36,493 nt of DNA, taken from NCBI GenBank assembly GCA_023136775.1, contig JAGLQO010000026.1, forward strand, positions 1 to 36,493, written 5' to 3'. Source of the DNA: Candidatus Pacearchaeota archaeon. Its GTDB lineage: Archaea > Nanobdellota > Nanobdellia > Pacearchaeales > GW2011-AR1. Shown in pieces: positions 8,567-16,815 of the stretch (the stretch's first letter is position 1; each line of letters opens with the position of its first letter). The notes beneath the pieces are model-generated. The model was not told the origin of the DNA. It ran no database searches and saw nothing but the letters and a program-made list of their open reading frames with translations. Position numbers and translations under genes: made by a program.

Positions 8567-9366
8567 ATACGTGGCTGCACCTTAATAACAAACCGAGAAC
8601 CAATAATATCTGATATAACAGCATTAATAGAAAATATGTCAACAGCAGCACGAAAAACACCATCCATCAACGGAATATGTGCAGCATCACTAACCTTTTG
8701 CAAAATTTGATCAATTTCCTTTTTATCCAAAATAATCTTAGTTGGTTGCCTTTGCCCTCTTCGAACAATCATAACGGGTTTCCCCACTCCAGGACACTCA
8801 ATAACAGTAATAGAAGAATCGCTCAAAAGGGGGGATATCTTCCCATAAAACTGAGTAAGTTCTTCTCCCTCACTAACCGGAGCCACAGGCATTACCATTT
8901 GCTGAACAGGCGAAACATTTCTCGGAGGTATAACTCGCAAAGGCTCTCTTCGCAAAGGTTTATTAGAAAATTGGGAACTTTGAATAGGTGGGGCAGGAAG
9001 CACTGGTTTTTGTTTCGGCAAAGAACTCTCACTACCCATAATACTAAGAACATCTTGCTGTAACAAACCTGACGATTTAGAATCAACTTCAAGAGATTCT
9101 TGTTTTAATGGCTTAGGAATAACTTTTGACTCAGGAAAAGTCTCTGCGGGCACACTCATCTCAGAAACAGGCTCCCTGCTTGGAGGCAACAATCTTTTAC
9201 CCATTGAAGCCATCATAACTTTTTCAGTTACCCTCGGAACCATATCTGCATGTAAAACATATTTCTGACCAGATAAATTCTTATGTCTAATAGATTTAAT
9301 AGCAGAACAAACAAAAACTCGAACGAAAGGAGCCAATGCTAACGTTGAAACATCTTCACTACTCAT
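8563..9366 (-). CDS. Hypothetical protein; C-terminal region resembles the N-terminal domain of GspE/FlaI-type secretion ATPases but has no ATPase core
   Basis: LLSDSSITVIECPGVGKPVMIVRRGQRQPTKIILDKKEIDQILQKV...INAVISDIIGSRFVIKV; no Walker A. Confidence 0.45.
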   Translation of the reverse strand: MSSEDVSTLALAPFVRVFVCSAIKSIRHKNLSGQKYVLHADMVPRVTEKVMMASMGKRLLPPSREPVSEMSVPAETFPESKVIPKPLKQESLEVDSKSSGLLQQDVLSIMGSESSLPKQKPVLPAPPIQSSQFSNKPLRREPLRVIPPRNVSPVQQMVMPVAPVSEGEELTQFYGKISPLLSDSSITVIECPGVGKPVMIVRRGQRQPTKIILDKKEIDQILQKVSDAAHIPLMDGVFRAAVDIFSINAVISDIIGSRFVIKVQPRM

Positions 9367-9956
9367 ATTCTTGGAAGAGGCTTTGGTCTAGATGGAATAT
9401 ATGGAGCCTTTGAAAGCATCGCTGATTTATGATGCTCAACTGGTTTTTGCCCTACACCCACCTTATGCCTTACATCGCTCCCAGATTTCCCAGCTTCAGC
9501 CACAGTCTTTTCTGCTTCCTTAGTCTGCTCAACCCTAGTCTTAACCCTCTCTTCCATAATAACTAAACCTTTAGCGATAGTTTTATTTTGATCAAGTAAA
9601 GAATCTATCTTAACAAGCATATCCTTATCGTCACTTTTATCTCCAACCACAAAGCCCTTAGCAGCTTCTTCAAAAACACTCAAAAGCTTACTCATATTAT
9701 CTGATAACATTCCAAACTTAATAGACATATTAGTCATAGCATGTTGTAACCCAACAAAATTCTCAATCAAAAGTTCATCTCTTTCCTTAGCAGTCATTCT
9801 TTTTTCTTTTAACTCACTTTTAGATTTAGCCTTAGATTTATCAGATTTCTTAAAATCGCCAACCACTTTTGGAGCATGCTCCTTAACAACAGTTTTCTTC
9901 ATACCGTCATCACTCGTAGTCTCAGTCACAGTCTTCTTCACAACTTTTTTCACCAT
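9363..9956 (-). CDS. Hypothetical Lys-rich coiled-coil protein, coupled to 8563..9366
   Basis: Intact ORF, 4-bp overlap with downstream gene. Confidence 0.6.
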   Translation of the reverse strand: MVKKVVKKTVTETTSDDGMKKTVVKEHAPKVVGDFKKSDKSKAKSKSELKEKRMTAKERDELLIENFVGLQHAMTNMSIKFGMLSDNMSKLLSVFEEAAKGFVVGDKSDDKDMLVKIDSLLDQNKTIAKGLVIMEERVKTRVEQTKEAEKTVAEAGKSGSDVRHKVGVGQKPVEHHKSAMLSKAPYIPSRPKPLPRI

Positions 9957-9997
9957 ACCAAAATTAAGAAGAAGTTATTTATAAATTTATATATCAA

Positions 9998-10107
9998 CAT
10001 TTTTTCTGGTGAAAAACTCGTTGGGAAATTTCTGCAGAAATTTAGATTCCGAACCCCTTACCGTCGAGGCCGCAGATGGTTCGATATATTGAGGGAATTT
10101 GTCCCAA
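9998..10107 (+). repeat. Family B dispersed repeat, copy B1
   Basis: 10043..10089 matches reverse complement of 36349..36395 (45/47); 5' part matches reverse complement of 11390..11475. Confidence 0.75.
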
Positions 10108-10247
10108 ATTCCCGTAGTTGGGCAACTGATGCTATGTAATTATATAAAAAAATAGATATAATCCTAAATCTGCTCCAGTGTTATAAGATAACTCAAAATT
10201 AAAATTAAAAGTTTCCTTTAGCTTTAAAGCGTTTAATAAAATAAAAA

Positions 10248-10318
10248 TGGGCGCGGAGGGAATCGAACCCCCTTCTAGCGGGTTGGAGCCGCTCATTCTA
10301 CCACTATACTACGCACCC
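10248..10318 (-). tRNA. tRNA-Trp(CCA), intronless, 3' CCA not encoded
   Basis: Acceptor GGGTGCG/CGCGCCC, anticodon stem AGCGG-CTCCAAC-CCGCT, T arm GGGGG-TTCGATT-CCCTC, discriminator A; short Gly-like D arm. Confidence 0.8.
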
Positions 10319-10405
10319 AGTATATTACAATTATGGACGTGTCCACTTTTAAATTTACCCAATTAGTTAATTTTATAAGTTTATTTTATCCTCAATTATT
10401 ATAAT

Positions 10406-10477
10406 GAGCTCGTAGTTTAGCGGATAGAATGTCAGGTTTCGGCCCTGATGACCGGGGTTCGAGTCCCCGCGAGCTCG
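10406..10477 (+). tRNA. tRNA-Arg(TCG)
   Basis: Acceptor GAGCTCG/CGAGCTC, anticodon arm TCAGG-TTTCGGC-CCTGA, T arm CGGGG-TTCGAGT-CCCCG; no encoded CCA. Confidence 0.9.
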
Positions 10478-10557
10478 TTTGTTTATTTTTTGCGCGGTGA
10501 CCGAACCTGGGGTTCTGCGAAGCATGACCCTACAAATCTTTGATTTGTGGTCCCGAT

Positions 10558-10572
10558 TCCCCGCGAGCTCGT
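10558..10572 (+). repeat. Duplicate of tRNA-Arg 3' end
   Basis: TCCCCGCGAGCTCGT identical to 10464..10478. Confidence 0.8.
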
Positions 10573-10624
10573 CTATATTTGTCGAATCCTTTGGGGTTAA
10601 AATTTCTTACAAATCTCACAAAAT

Positions 10625-10672
10625 TTCCACAAGAAATATTCGGCGCCAAAGGTGTCAATATTTCTTGTGGAA
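10625..10672. repeat. Long inverted repeat / hairpin
   Basis: TTCCACAAGAAATATT / AATATTTCTTGTGGAA (16 bp) with inner GGCGCC-AAA-GGTGTC. Confidence 0.85.
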
Positions 10673-10752
10673 TACAAAATTAAATTTTAGGTGCAGGTTG
10701 TCCACCTTTAGGAAGGACGGCACCGTAAAGAAATTTAATTTCGCCGTATATC

Positions 10753-10799
10753 GTTTAGTTAAAATCAATTTTTTATTAGAAAATTTATTTTAACTAAAC
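10753..10799. repeat. Inverted repeat
   Basis: GTTTAGTTAAAAT / ATTTTAACTAAAC, 13 bp perfect. Confidence 0.85.
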
Positions 10800-10817
10800 C
10801 TAACTAAGGGGGTACAC

Positions 10818-10843
10818 AGCCGAGGGGGATATCCCCCTCGGCT
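10818..10843. repeat. 26-bp perfect palindrome
   Basis: AGCCGAGGGGGATATCCCCCTCGGCT. Confidence 0.9.
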
Positions 10844-10881
10844 ACAACAATTCTTAAAACTCTAAACCTCCCATAACTTTT

Positions 10882-11253
10882 ATGCTAAAAATATTTGAAG
10901 AAAATCCAAAATTATCTTGGTTCGCAACTGTAATAATTGGAATTGGGATATTCATAATTTCATCCGTTCCATCTTACGGAACTGGTTCAGGAACTTCTCA
11001 CTTGGCCGTAATTTATCATTTCTCCGCATTCTTCTTTTTCGGATTATTCTTAATGATTTCTGCAACAAAGGGAAGACGTAAAGAGTTTTTCATCCCAGCA
11101 ATTATCCTTTCAATTATCTACGCATGCCTAGATGAACTTCATCAATATTTAATTCCAAGAAAATATTGTTCTTTCGGAGATATCCTAACTGACAGTGCAG
11201 GAATATTTTTTGCATTCTTAATTTATTTTTCCATAATAAAACTCCGAAGGTGA
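10882..11253 (+). CDS. VanZ-like membrane protein
   Basis: HFSAFFFFGLFLM...SIIYACLDELHQYLIPRKYCSFGDILTDSAGIFFAFLIY. Confidence 0.8.
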   Translation: MLKIFEENPKLSWFATVIIGIGIFIISSVPSYGTGSGTSHLAVIYHFSAFFFFGLFLMISATKGRRKEFFIPAIILSIIYACLDELHQYLIPRKYCSFGDILTDSAGIFFAFLIYFSIIKLRR

Positions 11254-11329
11254 TAGAACAGGGGCAACCCTATTAGACAAATTAACAAAAACCCGTCAAG
11301 CTGGAAATTTAGAATAAATTCCCTCATTA

Positions 11330-11475
11330 AATCAAATTCTCTGCGGCGTGTAAGGTTTGCCCCAACCAATATAATAAATATATTTGTGAGGATACGGTAG
11401 GAATTTGGAATCCAGAATTTCTGCAGAAATTCCTCCAACGATTTTTCACACCAGTGAAAAATGTTGACACGAGTT
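11330..11475 (-). repeat. Family B dispersed repeat, copy B2 (inverted relative to B1)
   Basis: Reverse complement tcaacatttttcactggtgtgaaaaatcgttggaggaatttctgcagaaattctggattcc matches 10001..10050. Confidence 0.65.
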
Positions 11476-11507
11476 AATCTTAAATATACTAATAATCACT
11501 TAATATC

Positions 11508-12956
11508 ATGGGCAAAAAAAAGACTTTCAATATTGATAAGCATGAAAACTTTAGCGAATGGTATAGCGAAATTTTAAATAAAGCAGAGGTTACCGATTTA
11601 AGATACGGGGTAAAGGGATTCGTTGTAATTAGACCATGGGGCGCTAGAATTATGGAAAAAATGTATAGAATTTACGAATCAGCTTTGAAATGCACTGGAC
11701 ACGATCCAGCATTTTTCCCGACGGTAATTCCTGAAGCAAATTTCAAAAAAGAAGCTGGACATGTAGAAGGTTTTGCACCGGAAGTTTTCTGGCTAGAGAA
11801 TAGACAAGGTGAAGACAAGTTAGCCTTAAGACCAACAAGTGAAACTGCGTTTTATGAAATGTATAATTTGTGGATTCGAAGCTACAGAGATTTACCTCTA
11901 AAAATTTACCAAAGAGCAAATGTATTTAGATTTGAAACAAAAGCAACAAGACCTTTAATTAGATCCAGAGAATTTCATTGGCTTGAAGCTCACGATTGTT
12001 TTGCAACTAAAAAAGAAGCCGAAAACCAAGTTCAAGAGGATATTCAAATGACCGAAGAAGTTATGCATAAAATTTTTGGAATCCCATTTTTACCAATGAA
12101 AAGACCTGAATGGGATAAATTCCCTGGAGCAGATTACACAGTTGGAAGTGATTGTATTTTACCAGACGGGAAAGTGATTCAGCAACCTTCAACGCATATG
12201 TTAGGACAACATTTCTCAAAAGCATTCGATGTAAAATATGTTGACGAAAAAGAAAAAGAACACCACGTATACCAAACTTGTTACGGACCAGCAATCTCTA
12301 GAATCATGGCTTCAGTCTTAGCAACTCACGGAGATGATAACGGATTAATTTTACCGTATACATTGTCCCCAGTTCAAGTTGTAATTATTCCATTTCATTC
12401 TGAAAAAAGTAACGATAAAATTAATGATACAATGAAAAATATTCGAGCTGAATTATTGAATGAATATATTGATGTTGAAATTGACGACTCTAATAAAAGA
12501 CCAGGAGATAAATTTTTCTTTTGGGAAATGAAGGGTGTTCCATTCAGAGTTGAAATTGGAGAAAAGGAAATTGAAAGTGGAGAAGCTACTGTTTTTATTC
12601 GAGATATTAAAGAAAAAGTTATTGTTAAAATTAAAGATTTAGGTGAAGAGATTAAAAATCTTGGAGCTGAATACGATGAAAGACTTCTTGCAAAAGCTGA
12701 TGAGTTCTTTGAAGGAAAAGTGATTGATTGTGAAGATAAAGATTCTATAAAGAAAGTTTTGGACTCTAGAAAAATTGCCAGATTTGGTTTTTGCTCTAAT
12801 GAAAAAGAAGGAGCTGCCTGTGCTGAATTTATAGAAAAAGAATTAACTGCCAGGGTCATGGGAACTTTTGCCAGTAAAAATGAAAAAGCAACAGGAAAGT
12901 GTCCCGTATGTGGCAGAAAAGCGACAGTCATTGTTTACGCTGGAAAGTCATACTAA
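11508..12956 (+). CDS. proS: Prolyl-tRNA synthetase (archaeal/eukaryotic type)
   Basis: FSEWYSEILNKAEVTDLRYGVKGFVVIRPWGARIMEKM, LALRPTSETAFYEMY, FRFETKATRPLIRSREFHWLEAH, YQTCYGPAISRIMASV. Confidence 0.95.
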   Translation: MGKKKTFNIDKHENFSEWYSEILNKAEVTDLRYGVKGFVVIRPWGARIMEKMYRIYESALKCTGHDPAFFPTVIPEANFKKEAGHVEGFAPEVFWLENRQGEDKLALRPTSETAFYEMYNLWIRSYRDLPLKIYQRANVFRFETKATRPLIRSREFHWLEAHDCFATKKEAENQVQEDIQMTEEVMHKIFGIPFLPMKRPEWDKFPGADYTVGSDCILPDGKVIQQPSTHMLGQHFSKAFDVKYVDEKEKEHHVYQTCYGPAISRIMASVLATHGDDNGLILPYTLSPVQVVIIPFHSEKSNDKINDTMKNIRAELLNEYIDVEIDDSNKRPGDKFFFWEMKGVPFRVEIGEKEIESGEATVFIRDIKEKVIVKIKDLGEEIKNLGAEYDERLLAKADEFFEGKVIDCEDKDSIKKVLDSRKIARFGFCSNEKEGAACAEFIEKELTARVMGTFASKNEKATGKCPVCGRKATVIVYAGKSY

Positions 12957-13004
12957 ATTCATGTCTCTAATTAAACTTATAAATTGAAAAGATATCTTAA
13001 TAAT

Positions 13005-13298
13005 ATGGCAGAAAAAATAGAAACATTAAAAATTGAGAAACAAAGCAAACCTATTGCCGAGGTGAAAGAGGGTGATTCCTTCTTTATCAACGGGAAAGAA
13101 ATGAAAGTTGATAAACAATATTTACTACAAGATCATGAACAAATGAAAGAAATGATTATTGAAATTTTTAATCCTACAAATGATAGAGAATATCAAGTTA
13201 GATATTTTAACGACCAGATAGAAACAAGTATTGAAATTTATGAATTACTAGAAGAATTTCAATATACCAGACGAGAACCAAAAACAGTTGCTTGGTAA
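13005..13298 (+). CDS. Hypothetical protein
   Basis: MAEKIETLKIEKQSKPIAEVKEGDSFFINGKEMKVDKQYLLQDHEQMKEMIIEIF; intact ORF, ATG at 13005. Confidence 0.55.
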   Translation: MAEKIETLKIEKQSKPIAEVKEGDSFFINGKEMKVDKQYLLQDHEQMKEMIIEIFNPTNDREYQVRYFNDQIETSIEIYELLEEFQYTRREPKTVAW

Positions 13299-13408
13299 TT
13301 TTATTTTAAAAACTCTTTCGCAAGAGACAACTTTAAATATAATAAATTCTTATTGTTAATAGTATTGACACCACGTCGATACTTAACTAAATTAAAGGGA
13401 GTGATAAT

Positions 13409-13885
13409 ATGGCACAATCAAAAAAAATGAATGCTGCTGGTTTTGCAAAATTAGTAAAAGAACTTGATTCAGTAGGTGAATTAATCTTAACTAAACAAAA
13501 CGAAAAGCAATCAGTAATGGACGATTTTGAAAAAGAAAAAGTTAGATATTCTAAGGGTAAAATCTCTGAAGATACTTTAGCTTCTTCGGCTAAGAAAGTT
13601 AACGTTGAACTTGCACGACTAGACAAGGGCATTAGGGAAGCTATTGTTAAAGTTGGAAAGATCTCTGTTTTATCTAAGGAATTTGCTGGAAGGCAAGCAC
13701 CTAAGATTTTAAAAGCAAGCGTTTCTGGACTGAAATGGACTAATAATCCTGCTAGAAAATCTACTGCTAAGAAAGTTGTTAAAAAAGTAAAAGACTTACA
13801 CCATAAGCATGGTACAAAAGCATCGAAGACAACTTTAGCAAAAGAAAAAGTTCTAGATCGTAAATTTAACAAGAAGAAGAAATAA
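13409..13885 (+). CDS. Hypothetical Lys-rich basic protein
   Basis: Intact 158-aa ORF, GGGAGTGAT upstream, Lys-rich C-terminus. Confidence 0.55.
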   Translation: MAQSKKMNAAGFAKLVKELDSVGELILTKQNEKQSVMDDFEKEKVRYSKGKISEDTLASSAKKVNVELARLDKGIREAIVKVGKISVLSKEFAGRQAPKILKASVSGLKWTNNPARKSTAKKVVKKVKDLHHKHGTKASKTTLAKEKVLDRKFNKKKK

Positions 13886-13996
13886 ATATATTTCTTATTC
13901 TACTTTTCTTTTTTTATTTTTTAATTATTTTAATAACATGACGAAAGTCTGACAAATTATTAGAGTGAATGTTAATGAACGATTAAATTAACACTT

Positions 13997-14176
13997 CATT
14001 GGAGCGAATTTTAATTCGCGATTAAATGGACAAGTCAATGAGACGAGCTGAAGCCGAAGGCGAAAAGTGCGAAGCACGTGCGAGCGAATAAATACGAGAA
14101 ACAAAGTTTCTCTAAATAAACCCCGTCCTGTTAGCTCCAAAAGAGCTCCCCCGTCCGTAAATTCCAAAGAATTTAC
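13997..14176 (+). repeat. Composite of dispersed repeat modules (family B-type module plus family A copy R4)
   Basis: CATTGGAGCGAATTTTAATTCGCGATTAAA resembles 36225..36256; GAGAAAC-AAA-GTTTCTC; CCCGTCCTGTTAGCTCC; GTAAATTC-CAAA-GAATTTAC. Confidence 0.65.
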
Positions 14177-14184
14177 TCCCACCA

Positions 14185-14214
14185 GATATCGAAAATCCAA
14201 AGATTTTCGATATC
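14185..14214. repeat. Perfect 13-bp stem hairpin with CAAA loop
   Basis: GATATCGAAAATC-CAAA-GATTTTCGATATC. Confidence 0.9.
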
Positions 14215-14226
14215 TTTATATATACC

Positions 14227-14267
14227 TGGTTACCATTAATATATTATCTGTTAAAAAATGGTAACCA
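14227..14267. promoter_or_regulatory. Putative operator: inverted repeat bracketing the start of the RHH-like gene
   Basis: TGGTTACCATT (14227..14237) / AATGGTAACCA (14257..14267), directly after tttatatata. Confidence 0.5.
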
Positions 14268-14431
14268 TACGAAATGATACAGCAGTGAGAATTAGCAAGT
14301 GGCTCGACGAAGAAGTCGAAAATTATATTTCAGAAAGAAAAATGAAAGTAGAGTTTCCATCGAAACGAAACTTTGTTGATAAAGCTGTTATGCAGTTTCT
14401 GGAGGAGAAAGGGGTGAATTTAACGAAGTGA
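14258..14431 (+). CDS. Small RHH-like DNA-binding protein (57 aa, not in ORF track)
   Basis: MVTIRNDTAVRISKWLDEEVENYISERKMKVEFPSKRNFVDKAVMQFLEEKGVNLTK; TATA box 14215..14224. Confidence 0.6.
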   Translation: MVTIRNDTAVRISKWLDEEVENYISERKMKVEFPSKRNFVDKAVMQFLEEKGVNLTK

Positions 14432-14501
14432 GAAAAAATCTCGCTTCGTTAAAGAATTAATCCTAGTTGGGAAATGGATTAATTAAATTGAGGAAAGAAA
14501 A

Positions 14502-14621
14502 ATGAATAATATTGAACAAGCTAGAGAAATTTTTAGAAAATTAGAAGAAGGCAGTTCTAGAAATGCTGCTGAAATTGCAAAACGAGCTTTTTGCATCCAA
14601 GAAAAACTAACAATAAATTAA
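14502..14621 (+). CDS. Possible 39-aa small protein
   Basis: MNNIEQAREIFRKLEEGSSRNAAEIAKRAFCIQEKLTIN; downstream of RHH gene. Confidence 0.3.
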   Translation: MNNIEQAREIFRKLEEGSSRNAAEIAKRAFCIQEKLTIN

Positions 14622-15544
14622 AGTAATTTAGCAGAACTTTTACCTCTTTTTTTAAGAAAAATAACCAATCCAAAACTGGCAAGTATTATTAAAACAAACA
14701 CTAAGGGCTGTCTAAGTAATTTGGATTTTGGAATCGTCGTATATATGAATGATTCTTCCGAAGTTGCTTCTTGATCATCCCCATAATAGATAGTTGTCCG
14801 AACAACATATTGACCATGCGGAATTTTTAAAGTATAAAAATTCTTAACCATAATTTCATCAGTCTCAACCGTCTTCTCATCAATTCCAGTAAAATACTCT
14901 TTACCCTCCATATCAATTACCGAATACACAACCCTAACATGAGTAACCCCTTCTCCAAAATTATTAAATTCAATTATCGCCGATAAATCCTGTGCAGAAT
15001 AAATCGTATGTGCTGCCAATCGAACCTGGATATCAAACAACTCGAAGTAATCAACATCATCTGGAATTTCCGTCTCAAAAAGACTCAACTCAACCCTAGC
15101 AAAAGACTCATTGACCAAATGTAAAGCAAATTGAAGATTCAAATAATCTATCTTAAAAATAACATAATCTCCAGAAGTTAATTCTTTATTAAATAAATTT
15201 TTCCCACTTCCAAGAAACGCAACATTCACAGAATCATTAGAAAAATTATTTACAACTATATATCTGTCAACCCCTCCAACCATAGTCTTAAATGCGGAAT
15301 CGTTATCTAAGTCAACTGTATATCCAATCTTCAAAGACCTTTCACTTATCTCATAAAATCTATCAATCGACTCTAAAAGCCCTGGATCCGCCCCTGGAAC
15401 TGTCGTAGTAATAACTTCTGAAAAAATACCTTGAGCACTTACCTGTGTAAAAAATAAAATAAATATAAAAGTAAAAGTAAAAGTAAAAGTAAAAACTAAT
15501 TTTAATAACATGCCACTAACTTTTTGTCTTCCCGTGTTTTCCAT
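14618..15544 (-). CDS. Secreted/membrane-anchored protein with signal peptide and C-terminal TM
   Basis: Hydrophobic N-term LLKLVFTFTFTFTFIFILFFTQVSAQG; C-term LVFVLIILASFGLVIFLKKRGKSS. Confidence 0.65.
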   Translation of the reverse strand: MENTGRQKVSGMLLKLVFTFTFTFTFIFILFFTQVSAQGIFSEVITTTVPGADPGLLESIDRFYEISERSLKIGYTVDLDNDSAFKTMVGGVDRYIVVNNFSNDSVNVAFLGSGKNLFNKELTSGDYVIFKIDYLNLQFALHLVNESFARVELSLFETEIPDDVDYFELFDIQVRLAAHTIYSAQDLSAIIEFNNFGEGVTHVRVVYSVIDMEGKEYFTGIDEKTVETDEIMVKNFYTLKIPHGQYVVRTTIYYGDDQEATSEESFIYTTIPKSKLLRQPLVFVLIILASFGLVIFLKKRGKSSAKLL

Positions 15545-15562
15545 ATTAAACTTTAAAATAAG

Positions 15563-15769
15563 CTACCTTGGGAAATAAACCTTAGCCATTCCAATAGGCC
15601 TAAATATTACCTTATTAGCTCCTTCAAGTCTGGCGAGGGCAGTTCTAACTGCAGAACGGGAGAGTTGGGAGATCTCTGTTAGTTCAGTTATAGTTCTGCC
15701 CTCCCCAGATGTCCTTAAAGTTTGTAGGACTTTTTTCTCGGGAGAATTTGACGCTTCTTTTTTCTCCAT
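15563..15769 (-). CDS. Winged-helix transcription regulator
   Basis: ILTELTEISQLSRSAVRTALARLEGANKVIFRPIGMAKVYFPR-type wHTH; ATG at 15769. Confidence 0.65.
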   Translation of the reverse strand: MEKKEASNSPEKKVLQTLRTSGEGRTITELTEISQLSRSAVRTALARLEGANKVIFRPIGMAKVYFPR

Positions 15770-16031
15770 AGTTTTTTCCCTAAGCATAAACGCTTAGATA
15801 ATAATACTATAATACCTAATTTTATTTAATCTTCTTCACGTCGATAAATGTCAAAATTAAACTATTTGCTTTAAAATTTTTACTTATTACAATAAAATAG
15901 ATATAAAAAAATCGTTAACAATATCAAAAAAATAAAATAATTTTTATAAAAATACCCAGTTATTTACGACAACAAAAACAATGTCGATGATATTATCATA
16001 TCAATAAACTCTACAAAATACTTATCTATTG

Positions 16032-16379
16032 TTATAAATCTGCAAATTCACTACTTGTAATTTTATCCGTCAACAAATCTTTCCTTGCTATAGCGATATA
16101 AAATGTTTTTGAATCAGTCTCAACCTTCTGATATGAAACATCTAAAAGATTTGTCTTCTTTCTAGATTTTAAACTCAATGGAACTGAAACTGTCTTAGAC
16201 CCAAGATTTACGCCCTTTTCAATTACCGATGTTTCATGAATACAAAGATTTTCACTAAACATATGAACCTTCTTCGCATGATTTTTTAACTGAATAACCT
16301 CCTCCAGAGGAAGCTCTAAATGAACCACGACTTTTCCATGAGGCAACGTTTTAGTTCTTAGAATTTGTCCCATACCCAT
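16032..16379 (-). CDS. Hypothetical, divergent paralog of 16513..16815
   Basis: MGMGQILRTKTLPHGKVVVHLELPLEEVIQLKNHAKKVHMFSEN...VETDSKTFYIAI. Confidence 0.6.
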   Translation of the reverse strand: MGMGQILRTKTLPHGKVVVHLELPLEEVIQLKNHAKKVHMFSENLCIHETSVIEKGVNLGSKTVSVPLSLKSRKKTNLLDVSYQKVETDSKTFYIAIARKDLLTDKITSSEFADL

Positions 16380-16512
16380 CTCCAAGAAAAATTTACTTAT
16401 AAATCTTACTTTGTTAACGTTTATGGATAAATATTTATACAATTTATCCCACTATTAAGGTAAAGTTTTCAAAGGGGCTATGTTTAAATATATCAAGGTA
16501 TTATTAATAACA

Positions 16513-16815
16513 ATGGGAACAATATTGGGGACAAAAATGACAAAAGATGACAAAGTTGTTTTTGAAGTAGAAATGGATTATGAAGACTCTCTAAAATTAA
16601 AAGGGCATATTAAAAATATTCATATATTCAGTGAAGATGCAGCAATAATAAAAACAAACTTATCTCAAAGAGGAACAAATGAAGCCACAAAATATTTTTT
16701 AATTCCCAGAGAATTACGAGATGGCTTAGATTTTAATAAAAATGTTAAATGTCAAAATATTGAAACAGATACAAGAAAAATATTTATTTTTGTAGTTGAC
16801 AAAACAGGAGTTTAA
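16513..16815 (+). CDS. Hypothetical, paralog of 16032..16379
   Basis: MGTILGTKMTKDDKVVFEVEMDYEDSLKLKGHIKNIHIFSED...IETDTRKIFIFV; TAATG overlap with next gene. Confidence 0.6.
   Translation: MGTILGTKMTKDDKVVFEVEMDYEDSLKLKGHIKNIHIFSEDAAIIKTNLSQRGTNEATKYFLIPRELRDGLDFNKNVKCQNIETDTRKIFIFVVDKTGV

Noticed and set aside
8677-9063. 128-aa + strand ORF
   Set aside because: Antisense to 8563..9366; sequence shows shadow-ORF composition.
10248-10318. Alternative reading of the tRNA as tRNA-Gly(TCC) because of its Gly-like D arm
   Set aside because: Only the AGCGG/CCGCT stem pairs, giving loop CTCCAAC with T33 and anticodon CCA (Trp).
10479-10793. 104-aa ORF over the hairpin array
   Set aside because: Starts within a tRNA-proximal spacer and spans perfect inverted repeats; composition not protein-like.
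12395-12931. 178-aa antisense ORF inside proS
   Set aside because: Complementary to a strongly conserved synthetase gene; shadow ORF.
13988-14200. ORFs on both strands between 13988 and 14264
   Set aside because: They lie over the mosaic repeat region and are likely spurious.
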